From the NCBI RefSeq assembly GCF_900230195.1, contig NZ_OCNE01000001.1, positions 62,001 through 126,000 on the forward strand: a DNA stretch of 64,000 bases, read 5' to 3'. Of this stretch, positions 34,130-41,434 are shown piece after piece (the stretch's first letter is position 1; each line of letters begins with the position of its first letter). A program made the translations under genes and the position numbers. The DNA comes from Streptomyces zhaozhouensis. Lineage in GTDB: Bacteria > Actinomycetota > Actinomycetes > Streptomycetales > Streptomycetaceae. A model generated the notes under the pieces. It was not told the DNA's origin, ran no database searches, and saw only the letters and a program-made list of their open reading frames with translations.

Positions 34130-35052
34130 TTGTCGTCGCCTCCGAACTTGCTCAGACGCAGATAGAGGATGGAACAGAAGAGGAGGATCACGAACGCGAC
34201 CGTGGTGAGCGCCGCCGCGTAGCCGAACTCGTTGCCGTGGATACCCGTCTGCGCCACGTACAGCGGCAGCGTGGTGGTCTGCCCGGCCGGGCCGCCGTTG
34301 GTCAACGTGTAGAGCAGGTCCACGTTGTTGAACTCCCAGACCGCGCGCAGCAGCGTGGAGAGCACGATGGCGTCGCGCAGGTGGGGCAGCGTGATGTGGA
34401 AGAACTGCCGCACCCGGCTGGCCCCGTCGACCGAGGCCGCCTCGTAGAGGTCCTTGGAGACGGACTGGAGGTCGGCGAGGATCAGGATGGCGAAGAACGG
34501 TACGCCGCGCCAGAGTTCGGCGATCACCGCCCCCCAGAAGACCGTTCCGGTGTCGGCGAGCACCGAGGTCCCGTACTCGCCGATGCCGGCGTCCGCGAGG
34601 TAGCGGCTCAGGCCCGTCGAGGGGTTGTAGAGCAGGATCCAGATGGTGCTGGTCAGCACCCCGGAGACGGCCCACGGCGAGAAGACCAGGGCGCGGGCGG
34701 CCGCCCTGCCGATGAAGGTCTGGTTGATGATCAGCGCCAGCGCCAGGCCGAAGACCAGCTGGAGCGAGACCTCGACGAAGACCCATTTCGCGCTGAACGC
34801 CAGCGTCTCCCAGAAGAACGGGTCGTCGGTGAAGATCTCCCGGAAGTTCTCCAGGCCGGCGAACCCGTTCCGCCAGGGCTTGGTGACGTTGTAGTCCTGA
34901 AGGCTGTAGTAGAGGACGCTGAACATGGGATACGCGATGAATCCCAGCATCAGCAGCCCGGCGGGCGCGAGCAGCACATAGGGCAGCGAACGTGGGGTAC
35001 GTCCGCGGCGGCGGCGCCTCGGCCGGGTCCGTTCCGTCGCGGCTTCGGCCAT
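34126..35052 (-). CDS. ABC sugar importer permease (MalF type)
   Basis: A 308-residue permease. Six spans beginning LLAPAGLLMLGFIAYPMFSVLYYSL; EAA loop EAASVDGASRVRQFFHITLPHL near 225. ATG 35052 with GGAG upstream is preferred over longer in-frame starts, which would run through the operator DNA at 35091-35160. First gene of the transporter-GH43 unit, which therefore likely starts at a promoter within 35053-35242. Confidence 0.9.
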   Translation of the reverse strand: MAEAATERTRPRRRRRGRTPRSLPYVLLAPAGLLMLGFIAYPMFSVLYYSLQDYNVTKPWRNGFAGLENFREIFTDDPFFWETLAFSAKWVFVEVSLQLVFGLALALIINQTFIGRAAARALVFSPWAVSGVLTSTIWILLYNPSTGLSRYLADAGIGEYGTSVLADTGTVFWGAVIAELWRGVPFFAILILADLQSVSKDLYEAASVDGASRVRQFFHITLPHLRDAIVLSTLLRAVWEFNNVDLLYTLTNGGPAGQTTTLPLYVAQTGIHGNEFGYAAALTTVAFVILLFCSILYLRLSKFGGDDK

Positions 35053-35090
35053 GACCGCTTCTCCGTTCTCGACGGGCGGGCCGCGTCCCA

Positions 35091-35160
35091 TGGAAGCGCT
35101 CCCGCAAGTGGTGCGAAGGATCCCCGGGCTCTGGAAGCGCCTGAACAGGAGCGCTCCCAG
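35091..35160. promoter_or_regulatory. Two LacI-type operators before the importer operon
   Basis: TGGAAGCGCTCCCG (35091-35104) and GGAGCGCTCC (35148-35157, perfect palindrome within AGGAGCGCTCCCAG) share the AGCGCT core of LacI/CcpA-type operators; centres are 55 bp apart. A half-site TGGAAGCGC lies between them at 35132-35140. No LacI gene is next to this operon and the core differs from the galactan box, so another LacI regulator outside the window is implied. Confidence 0.65.
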
Positions 35161-35242
35161 AACGCGGCCCGGGAAGCTCCGGGAAAGCTCGGACAGTTCT
35201 GTGGGGACCGGCGCCGGCCCTCGGGGGTCGGCGCCGGCCGCT

Positions 35243-37009
35243 TCAGCCCGCGTGGGGCTCGGGGACCTCTCCCTCACGGGAGAGGAAGGCGAAGTCGCAG
35301 CCGGTGTCGGCCTGCGTGATGTGCTCCTGGTAGAGCGCGCCGAACCCCCGGCCGTAACGGGGCTCCGGCGGCGTCCAGGCGGCGCGGCGGCGTGCCAGCT
35401 CCGCGTCGTCGACCTCCAGCCGCAGGGTGCGCGCGGCCACGTCGAGGCTGATCAGGTCGCCGTCGCGCACCAGCGCCAGTGGGCCGCCGACGTGGGACTC
35501 GGGCGCGATGTGCAGCACGCACGCGCCGTAACTGGTGCCGCTCATGCGGGCGTCGGAGAGGCGGAGCATGTCGGTGACGCCCTGCTTGAGCAGGTAGTCC
35601 GGGATCGGCAGCATCCCGTACTCGGGCATCCCTGGACCGCCCAGCGGCCCCGCGCCGCGCAGCACCAGCACGCTGTCGGGGGTGATCTCCAGGGCCGGCT
35701 CGTTGATGGTGGCCTGCATGGTCCTGTAGTCGTCGAAGACCACGGCGGGCCCGGTGTGCTTGAGGAATCTCGGTTCGGCGGAGATGTGCTTGATCACCGC
35801 GCCGTCGGGCGCCAGGTTGCCGTGCAGCACGGCCAGTCCGCCCTGGTCGGCGAGGGGTTGGTCGGGTGTGCGGATCACCTCCGTGTCGTGGGTGGCGGCG
35901 CCGGCCAGTTGCGCGCGGAGGGTCGTGCGCCCGACGGTCGGCCGGTCCAGGTGGAGGTGCTCCTCCCCGAGCCTGGCCAGCAGCGCGGGCAACCCGCCGG
36001 CGTAGTAGAAGTCCTCCATCAGGAACCGGCCGCCCGGCCTGAGGTCGGCGAGCACCGGCACCTCGCGGGCGATCCGGTCGAAGTCGGCCAGCGCGAGCGG
36101 CACCCGGGAGCGGCCGGCCATGGCGATCAGATGGATCACCGCGTTGGTCGAGCCGCCGAGCGCCAGCACCGTGGCCACCGCGTCGCGGTAGGCCTCGACC
36201 GTCAGGAAGCGCGACAACCGCTCGTCGTGCCAGACCAGTTCGACGATCCGTCGGCCGGCCGCCGCCGCCATCCTGCTGTGCGCGGAGTCCACGGCGGGGA
36301 TCGCCGCCGCGCCCGGCATGGTCACGCCCAGCACCTCGGCGACCGAGGCCATGGTGGAGGCGGTGCCCATGGTCATGCAGGTACCGGGGGAACGCGCCAG
36401 CCCGCCCTCCAGCTCCGCCAGCTCCGCGTCACCGATCCGGCCGGCCCGCCGCTCGTCCCAGTACTTCCACATGTCGGTGCCCGAGCCGAGGGTCTCCCCG
36501 CGCCAGTGGCCGCGCAGCATCGGCCCCGCCGGCACGAAGACCGCCGGCAGGTCGACGCTGGCCGCGCCCATCAGCAGCGCGGGCGTGGTCTTGTCGCAGC
36601 CGCCCAACAGGACCGCGCCGTCCACCGGATAGGACCGCAGCAGCTCCTCGGTCTCCATCGACAGCAGGTTGCGGTAGAGCATCGGGGTCGGCTTCTGGAA
36701 CGTCTCGGAGAGCGTCGCGACCGGGAACTCCAGCGGGAACCCGCCGGCCTGCCACACCCCCCGCTTGACGGCCTCGGCCCGTTCGCGCAGGTGCTGGTGG
36801 CAGGGGTTGATGTCGGACCAGGTGTTGACGATCGCGATGACCGGCTTGCCGAGGTGCTCCTCGGGCAGATAGCCGAGCTGACGGGTGCGCGCCCGATGGC
36901 TGAACGACCGCAGCCCCTCGGTGCCCCACCACTGGTGGCTGCGCAGCTCCTCGCTGGTCAGTCGGTGTCCCCGGGGTTCCTCGCGCGGCCCGGTGCGGTC
37001 CTCGCTCAC
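35243..37009 (-). CDS. IlvD/Edd-family sugar-acid dehydratase
   Basis: A 588-residue iron-sulfur dehydratase. The three cluster cysteines are in SDINPCHQH, LLGGCDKTTPA and ARSPGTCMTMGTAST; AHSRMAAAAGR and DARMSGTSYG are also typical. The LTSEELRSHQWWG start and LYRNLLSMETEELLRSYPVDG segment resemble the arabinonate/xylonate/galactonate dehydratase branch more than biosynthetic IlvD. GTG 37009, with GGAGG upstream, overlaps the preceding stop (GTGA). Probably makes a 2-keto-3-deoxy sugar acid for the DHDPS-family partner at 37006. Confidence 0.88.
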   Translation of the reverse strand: MSEDRTGPREEPRGHRLTSEELRSHQWWGTEGLRSFSHRARTRQLGYLPEEHLGKPVIAIVNTWSDINPCHQHLRERAEAVKRGVWQAGGFPLEFPVATLSETFQKPTPMLYRNLLSMETEELLRSYPVDGAVLLGGCDKTTPALLMGAASVDLPAVFVPAGPMLRGHWRGETLGSGTDMWKYWDERRAGRIGDAELAELEGGLARSPGTCMTMGTASTMASVAEVLGVTMPGAAAIPAVDSAHSRMAAAAGRRIVELVWHDERLSRFLTVEAYRDAVATVLALGGSTNAVIHLIAMAGRSRVPLALADFDRIAREVPVLADLRPGGRFLMEDFYYAGGLPALLARLGEEHLHLDRPTVGRTTLRAQLAGAATHDTEVIRTPDQPLADQGGLAVLHGNLAPDGAVIKHISAEPRFLKHTGPAVVFDDYRTMQATINEPALEITPDSVLVLRGAGPLGGPGMPEYGMLPIPDYLLKQGVTDMLRLSDARMSGTSYGACVLHIAPESHVGGPLALVRDGDLISLDVAARTLRLEVDDAELARRRAAWTPPEPRYGRGFGALYQEHITQADTGCDFAFLSREGEVPEPHAG

Positions 37010-37923
37010 GGCAGCCTCCAGCCCTTCACCATCGTCGCGACGCGTTCCCGTTCCCCCGGCGGCAGCACCGTGCTGGGCGGCCGCAGCTCGCGGCGGCAGA
37101 GGCCGAGGGCGGCCAGGGCCTCCTTGACCACCGTCACGTTGTTGGCCGACTGGTGCGCCGCGCGCAGCTCCTCGAACGGGCGGATCAGCTCCCACACCCG
37201 CATCGCGGCCGCGTGGTCGCCGGCGCGCAGCGCGTCGCGCAGCGCGAGGGAGACCTCGGGGGCGACGTTGACCAGCCCGGAGGTGAAGCCGGTGGCGCCG
37301 GAGACGAAGTAGCTCGGCGCCCACAGCTCGGCGAGCCCCGCGACCCAGACGAAGCGGTCGAGACCCGCGTCCCTGGCCACCGACGCGAAGCGGACGACGT
37401 CCGGGACCGCGTACTTGACGCCGATGACGTTCGGGCAGGCGTCGCCGAGGCGGGCCAGCGCGGCGCCCTCGATCGCGGGGTTGCGCAGATAGGGCACCAC
37501 CCCGATGTCGGGGACGGCCTCGGCGACGGCCCGGTGGTAGTCGACCCAGCCGTCCTGCGAGACGTAGGGGTGCACCGGCTGGTGGACCATCACCATCGCG
37601 GCCCCGGCCGCCCGTGCCTCCAGCGCCGAGGCGACCGCCGTCGGCACGTCGAGGCCGACGCCGACCAGCACCTGCGCGTCCGCGCCCGCCGCCTCGACCT
37701 CGGCCAGCGTCAACTCCACCTCGGCGCGCCGCTCCTCGGGGCTGAGCGCGTAGAACTCGCTGGTGTTGCCGTTCGGGGTAAGCGCTTGCACGCCGGCCGT
37801 GAGAAGACGCCGGACGAGCGCGCGGTAACGCTCCTGGTCGATCTGGTCACTTTCGGTAAACGGAGTGACCGGGATGGCGACCACGTCCGCCAACGCCGCT
37901 CGCTGTCGCGCGAAGTCGGTCAT
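37006..37923 (-). CDS. DHDPS-family enzyme, probable 2-keto-3-deoxy sugar-acid dehydratase or aldolase
   Basis: A 305-residue class I aldolase-fold protein. Tyr145 (VPYLRNPA) and Schiff-base Lys170 (GVKYAVPD) are present. The substrate loop PNGNTSEFY (50-58) replaces the GTTGE of DapA and the CCGTGEF of KdgD, so it acts on a different substrate. Sandwiched by 4-bp overlaps between a GntR regulator and the sugar-acid dehydratase. A role as L-2-keto-3-deoxyarabonate dehydratase, or as a KDG-type aldolase, fits; the sequence alone does not decide. Confidence 0.82.
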   Translation of the reverse strand: MTDFARQRAALADVVAIPVTPFTESDQIDQERYRALVRRLLTAGVQALTPNGNTSEFYALSPEERRAEVELTLAEVEAAGADAQVLVGVGLDVPTAVASALEARAAGAAMVMVHQPVHPYVSQDGWVDYHRAVAEAVPDIGVVPYLRNPAIEGAALARLGDACPNVIGVKYAVPDVVRFASVARDAGLDRFVWVAGLAELWAPSYFVSGATGFTSGLVNVAPEVSLALRDALRAGDHAAAMRVWELIRPFEELRAAHQSANNVTVVKEALAALGLCRRELRPPSTVLPPGERERVATMVKGWRLP

Positions 37924-38630
37924 GCCGACACCTCCCTCTCGCCGGCGGCCCCGCCGGTCTCCTCGCCTGGCTCTTCCGCTTCGGGGAAGGCCCGCTCGAC
38001 AAAGCCCCTGATGTGCCCCGCGAGCAACTCCCCCGCCCGCTCGGCCTCCCCGGCCTCGGCCGCCGCCAGGATCAGCCGGTGCTCCTCGGCCTCGCGCTCC
38101 CAGCTGGGCACGGTCTGCCAGACGAACGAGGAGACCAGGGCTGCCTGGTCGCGCAGGTCGTCCAGCATCACCACCAGCAGCGGATTGCCGCAGGGCAGGT
38201 AGAGCGCCCGGTGGAAGTCCCGGTTGGCCAGGGAGCGTTCGGCGCTGTCGGCCGCCGAGTCCGCGGCGTTCAGCGCGGTGTGCGCGGCGGCCAGCGCGGC
38301 GCCGTCCCGGACGGTGCGGCGCAGCGCCTCGGGCTCCAGCAGCAGCCGCACGTCGTAGATCGCGCGCGCCATCCCGGCGTCGACCGCGCGGACCGAGGCG
38401 CCCCGGTACTCGCTCATCACCACGAGTCCGCGCCCGGCCAGCGTCTTCAGCGCCTCCCGCACCGGGGTCTTCGAGACCCCGAACCGACCGGCCAGCTCGG
38501 TCTCCACCAGCGCGGTCCCCGGCGCGAGCCCGCCGGTGAGGATCGCGTGGGTGAGGTGTTCGAGGACGAACTGCGTCCGGGACGGTATGGGCACCGGGGT
38601 GGCGCCGGCGCCGGACAGGGGTGCCTTCAT
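37920..38630 (-). CDS. GntR/FadR-family regulator
   Basis: A 236-residue regulator. Winged helix in about 20-80, with FGVSKTPVREALKTLAGRGLV as recognition part; the helical FCD effector domain follows, with metal-ligand-like Asp/His (NRDFHRALY, H in GHIRGF). ATG 38630 chosen; ribosome site is weak. First gene of the sugar-acid operon, overlapping the next by 4 bp. A nested palindrome 85-112 bp upstream is its likely operator, so autoregulation is expected, with a sugar acid as effector. Confidence 0.88.
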   Translation of the reverse strand: MKAPLSGAGATPVPIPSRTQFVLEHLTHAILTGGLAPGTALVETELAGRFGVSKTPVREALKTLAGRGLVVMSEYRGASVRAVDAGMARAIYDVRLLLEPEALRRTVRDGAALAAAHTALNAADSAADSAERSLANRDFHRALYLPCGNPLLVVMLDDLRDQAALVSSFVWQTVPSWEREAEEHRLILAAAEAGEAERAGELLAGHIRGFVERAFPEAEEPGEETGGAAGEREVSA

Positions 38631-39027
38631 GCGGGTGCTCTCATGCGTGGGGTGCCCTCGGGGTTCGAGTCGACGGGTTCTCGGCGGGTGGGGTCGCGGG
38701 AATCGCGTATCGCGTCTCGTATATGACATATGGCGTACGAGAAGCGGTGGCGACGACGGTAGGACCCGGCGCGGGCCGCGTCAACGGTTCGGACGAAAGC
38801 GGTTGCCGTCGGCCGGGGGCGGGTTCTCGCCACCCCCGCGTCGTCGCCGTCCGCCGGGCCGCTCGGCGGCCGGGGGGCGCGGCCTCCGCCCCCTCGGGCC
38901 GCCAACGGGCCGGCGCGCACGCGCACCCGACCGACCACCCCCGCGTCGTCGCCGCCCGGAGGACCGGAGGACGGCGACCCGCCGCGGCCGGTCGCGGACC
39001 GCCGCCGTACCCCCGGCCCCGCGGGGG
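38631..39027. other. 397-bp intergenic region with GntR operator
   Basis: Between the gntR start and the sigma-factor stop. The left quarter is markedly AT-richer and holds the palindrome at 38715-38742 and presumably the gntR promoter. The rest is GC-rich, with a small hairpin CCCCCG/CGGGGG (39010-39027) touching the sigma-factor stop. No protein-like ORF. Confidence 0.6.
38715..38742. promoter_or_regulatory. Nested palindrome, probable GntR operator
   Basis: Outer arms TCTCGTA (38715-38721) and TACGAGA (38736-38742) are perfect complements, and the interior has its own perfect palindrome ATATGACATAT (38721-38731). It is the only AT-rich island nearby, ending 85 bp before gntR. FadR-type regulators bind short palindromes of this sort. 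Confidence 0.65.
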
Positions 39028-39912
39028 TCAGGGCCCCGTCAGTCCCAGCGCGGCGATCCGCTCGGGGTCGGCCAGGATGGTCATGTCGACAACGCGACCT
39101 CCCGCCACCGTGAACGACGCGACGGAGACGACCCGCCCGTCCCGCCAGGCCGCGGCCCCCGCGGCCCCGTTGACCAGCACCGGCCGTCCCCCGCCGCTCC
39201 CGCCGCGGCCGAAGGCGATCGCGCCCTCAGCGACCGACCGCGCCCCGCGGACCACGGTCGTCGGCCCCCGCGCCCCGCCGTCGGACCTCAGCACCACGTC
39301 CGGGTCGAGGACGGCGAGCAACCCCTCCAGGTCGCCACCCCTGGCGGCGGTCAGAAACGCGTCGACCACCCGGCGCTGCGTGGCGAGGTCGGCGTCCGAG
39401 GCGGGCGCCGCGCCCCGCACCCGGCGCCGCGCGCGGCTGGCGAGCTGCCGGGTCGCCTGCGTGCTGCGGCCGACCAGCGGGGCGATGTCGTCGAACGGCA
39501 GGGCGAACAGGTCGTGGAGCACGAACGCCAGCCGTTCGGCCGGGCTGAGCGTTTCCAGCACGACCAGCAGGGCGAGGCTGACGGAGTCCGCCAGCAGCGC
39601 GCGCTCCTCGGGGTCGCCGGTGCCGAGTCCGCCGGGACCGTCCACGACCGGGTCGGGGACATGGGTCTCCAGCGACTCCTCGGCCCGGCGCCCGCGCGAG
39701 CGCAGCATGGTGAGGCAGACGCGGCCGACCACGGTGGTCAACCAACCGCCGAGGTTGTCCACCTCGTCCGCTCCGGCCCTGCTCAGCCGCAGCCACGCCT
39801 CCTGCACGGCGTCGTCGGCCTCGCTCAGGGAGCCCAGCATCCGGTAGGCGACGGCGCGCAGCCGGGGACGATGCTCCTCGAACCGCTGGGCCAGGAACTC
39901 GTGTTCGTTCAT
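39028..39912 (-). CDS. ECF sigma factor, ECF41/SigJ type with fused SnoaL-like domain
   Basis: A 294-residue sigma factor. Region 2 (about 10-75: YRMLGSLSEADDAVQEAWLR), region 4 (about 105-165: LSPAERLAFVLHDLFALPFDDIAPLVGRS) and a C-terminal SnoaL-like domain (about 180-290) as in ECF41. The characteristic regulatory motif, usually DGGGK, reads DGGAR here. ECF41 sigmas are controlled by this fused domain, not an anti-sigma. The usual partner (carboxymuconolactone decarboxylase, oxidoreductase or epimerase) is not adjacent. A promoter of ECF41 consensus lies just upstream. Confidence 0.9.
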   Translation of the reverse strand: MNEHEFLAQRFEEHRPRLRAVAYRMLGSLSEADDAVQEAWLRLSRAGADEVDNLGGWLTTVVGRVCLTMLRSRGRRAEESLETHVPDPVVDGPGGLGTGDPEERALLADSVSLALLVVLETLSPAERLAFVLHDLFALPFDDIAPLVGRSTQATRQLASRARRRVRGAAPASDADLATQRRVVDAFLTAARGGDLEGLLAVLDPDVVLRSDGGARGPTTVVRGARSVAEGAIAFGRGGSGGGRPVLVNGAAGAAAWRDGRVVSVASFTVAGGRVVDMTILADPERIAALGLTGP

Positions 39913-39949
39913 GAGGTCACACTCTTCCGCTGACGGGTGTCACCTCCTT

Positions 39950-39976
39950 GACGCGCACGGACACGCGGGTGTGACA
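39950..39976 (-). promoter_or_regulatory. ECF41-type promoter of the sigma-factor gene
   Basis: On the minus strand TGTCACA (39976-39970), exactly 16 bp, CGTC (39953-39950). This matches the promoter I remember for ECF41 sigma factors and points to self-activation. It is 38 bp from the start codon. Confidence 0.75.
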
Positions 39977-40013
39977 ACGGGCGCCCCGGCCCGGCGCCGC
40001 GCCGCCCGTCCGC

Positions 40014-40652
40014 TCACTCCTCGGGCGCGAAGAAGGCGGCGGTCTCGGCCGCGCACCGGCGCGCCTCCTCCTCGGAGGCGCCGGAGGCGGCGTGGGCCGC
40101 CCCCCAGCGGCGGCTGACCTCCAGGATGAAGCCGCGCCCCTCGGGTGTGGTGTGGAAGCGGTCGGGGTCGGGCATCGGGGCGCCGGCCAGATGGCGGGTG
40201 AGGCCGAGGAGCGCCAGGTCCCAGCCGACGCCGGTGGCGCCGGGGCCGTACTTCCCGAAGAAGGCCGGGTCGTCCACGGCGGCGTGCTCCAGGGTCAGCA
40301 GGGTGGCACCGTACTCCTCGGCCGACAGCCGCAGGGTCACCTCGGAGACGTCCTTCTCCGTGACGTTCTCCCCGTAGACCCAGGTCACCCGGAGCAGGCT
40401 GGGCCGCTCGCAGGCCAGGATCTCGCCGCCGGCGTTCCCCTCCAGCTGGTAGGCGCCGCCCTCGCGCAGGTCACCGGTGACCGGCACCATCCAGCGCGCG
40501 AGGCGCTCGGGGTCGGTGCAGGCGTTCCAGACGTCCTCCTGGGTGGCGTCGTAGCGGCGGCTGAGCACCACGGTGCGGCCCGCGCCGGCGGGGATGTCAC
40601 GCCGGCCCAGCTCACGGTGGACGGCGTTGATGTCGTCAATGAGGTCGGTCAT
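40014..40652 (-). CDS. SRPBCC/AHSA1-domain protein
   Basis: A 212-residue protein with an AHSA1-like START-fold domain. VVLSRRYDATQEDVWNACTDPERLARWMVPV is the classical opening, at about 25-55. These small cavity proteins are usually paired with ArsR-type repressors, as here: its start lies 17 bp inside the arsR gene end (stop at 40636). Ligand unknown. ATG 40652; the ribosome site GAGG is close to the start. Confidence 0.88.
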   Translation of the reverse strand: MTDLIDDINAVHRELGRRDIPAGAGRTVVLSRRYDATQEDVWNACTDPERLARWMVPVTGDLREGGAYQLEGNAGGEILACERPSLLRVTWVYGENVTEKDVSEVTLRLSAEEYGATLLTLEHAAVDDPAFFGKYGPGATGVGWDLALLGLTRHLAGAPMPDPDRFHTTPEGRGFILEVSRRWGAAHAASGASEEEARRCAAETAAFFAPEE

Positions 40653-40989
40653 CCTCGGTCTTCCTTCTCGCTTCTCGCTTGCCTCGGGCCAACTCGGTGC
40701 CGAGCGCGTCGAGCCGCTGCTCCCAGAACCGGCCGAAGTGTTCCAGCCAGGCGTCGACCTCGCGGAACCGCTCGGGTGCGACCGCGTACAGCCGGCGGGC
40801 ACCCTCGGGGCGGACGGTGGCGAAGCCGGTCTCGCGCAGCACCCGCAGGTGCTGGGAGACGGCGGGCTGGGAGATCCCGAACTCGGTCCGGACGGTCTCG
40901 GTCACGGCGCCGGCGGGGCGCTCGCCGTCGGCGAGCAGCTCGAGTATCCGGCGGCGCACCGGGTCACCCAGCACATCCAGTGCGTGCAT
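40636..40989 (-). CDS. ArsR-family repressor paired with an AHSA1 gene
   Basis: A 117-residue winged-helix repressor (LGDPVRRRILELLADGERPAGAVTE, then FGISQPAVSQHLRVLRETGFATVRPEGARRLY in parts). There is no cysteine-rich metal site, so it is not a metal sensor; these two-gene modules respond to unknown ligands. ATG 40989 preferred. A perfect palindrome sits 14 bp upstream and implies autoregulation. Confidence 0.9.
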   Translation of the reverse strand: MHALDVLGDPVRRRILELLADGERPAGAVTETVRTEFGISQPAVSQHLRVLRETGFATVRPEGARRLYAVAPERFREVDAWLEHFGRFWEQRLDALGTELARGKREARRKTEDDRPH

Positions 40990-41002
40990 GGCGGCCACCA
41001 TA

Positions 41003-41017
41003 ATAAGCACGGCTTAT
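41003..41017. promoter_or_regulatory. ArsR operator
   Basis: ATAAGC-ACG-GCTTAT is a perfect 15-bp palindrome, followed directly by an imperfect copy ATAAGC-AAC-GCCTTA (41018-41032). Tandem sites overlapping the start region of arsR are typical of autoregulation. Confidence 0.75.
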
Positions 41018-41095
41018 ATAAGCAACGCCTTAAGCGAGTGTTCCGGACGAGGCGGAGGAAAGCCGGGGAGAGCGGAGGGCGGCACCCACGGGAAA

Positions 41096-41128
41096 CGGGG
41101 TCGCCCCCGGACTTCGGGGGCGACCCCG
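41096..41128 (-). terminator. Perfect 14-bp stem terminator
   Basis: CGGGGTCGCCCCCG (41096-41109) pairs with CGGGGGCGACCCCG (41115-41128), 5-nt loop. It is placed just after the small ORF on the minus strand and before arsR, supporting a real transcript for that ORF. Confidence 0.8.
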
Positions 41129-41148
41129 CGGGCCACCGTGCACGGGCC

Positions 41149-41352
41149 TCAGGCGTCAACCGGAACGGCGACCTCGCCGCTCCGCTCGACCCGGGAAGAC
41201 GACAGGACGACCGGCTCCACGGCCGACTCCGGGACGGGCGCCGGAGCACCGGCGACCGGCCTGGCGACACCGTGCCGGATGGCGTGACCGGCGTGCACAC
41301 CCTCCGCGAAAGCCTTGAACGAGCTGGGCAGTTGCCACACGACGCGTCGCAT
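41149..41352 (-). CDS. Small 67-residue protein, function unknown
   Basis: Starts MRRVVWQLPSSFKAFAEGVHAGHAIRHG and ends in a Val/Pro/Ser-rich tail. I do not recognise it. Evidence that it is real: a strong GGAGGAGG ribosome site five bases before ATG 41352, a shared promoter region with TetR-type operator repeats, and a perfect terminator 20 bp after its stop. No signal peptide, no membrane span. The basic, aromatic N-terminus could bind membrane or nucleic acid. It is the most likely target of the divergent TetR protein. Confidence 0.62.
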   Translation of the reverse strand: MRRVVWQLPSSFKAFAEGVHAGHAIRHGVARPVAGAPAPVPESAVEPVVLSSSRVERSGEVAVPVDA

Positions 41353-41368
41353 CACGACCTCCTCCTAT

Positions 41369-41412
41369 ACTGATCTGTAAAGGTAGTGACCAGAGTAGGT
41401 ACACAGATCTGT
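41369..41412. promoter_or_regulatory. TetR operator pair
   Basis: ACAGATCTGT (41403-41412) is a perfect 10-bp palindrome; ACTGATCTGT (41369-41378) is the same with one change. Centres are 34 bp apart, between the small ORF and tetR. Confidence 0.7.
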
Positions 41413-41434
41413 ATATGCAAGGGGATTACACGCC

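Noticed and set aside
35243..37009. Annotation as ilvD (branched-chain amino-acid synthesis)
   Set aside because: Operon with GntR, DHDPS-family enzyme and sugar importer, and sequence segments of the sugar-acid dehydratase branch, argue against it.
37778..37789. GTAAGCGCTTGC, LacI-like box
   Set aside because: It lies inside the coding sequence of the DHDPS-family gene and encodes a plausible part of the protein; chance match more likely.
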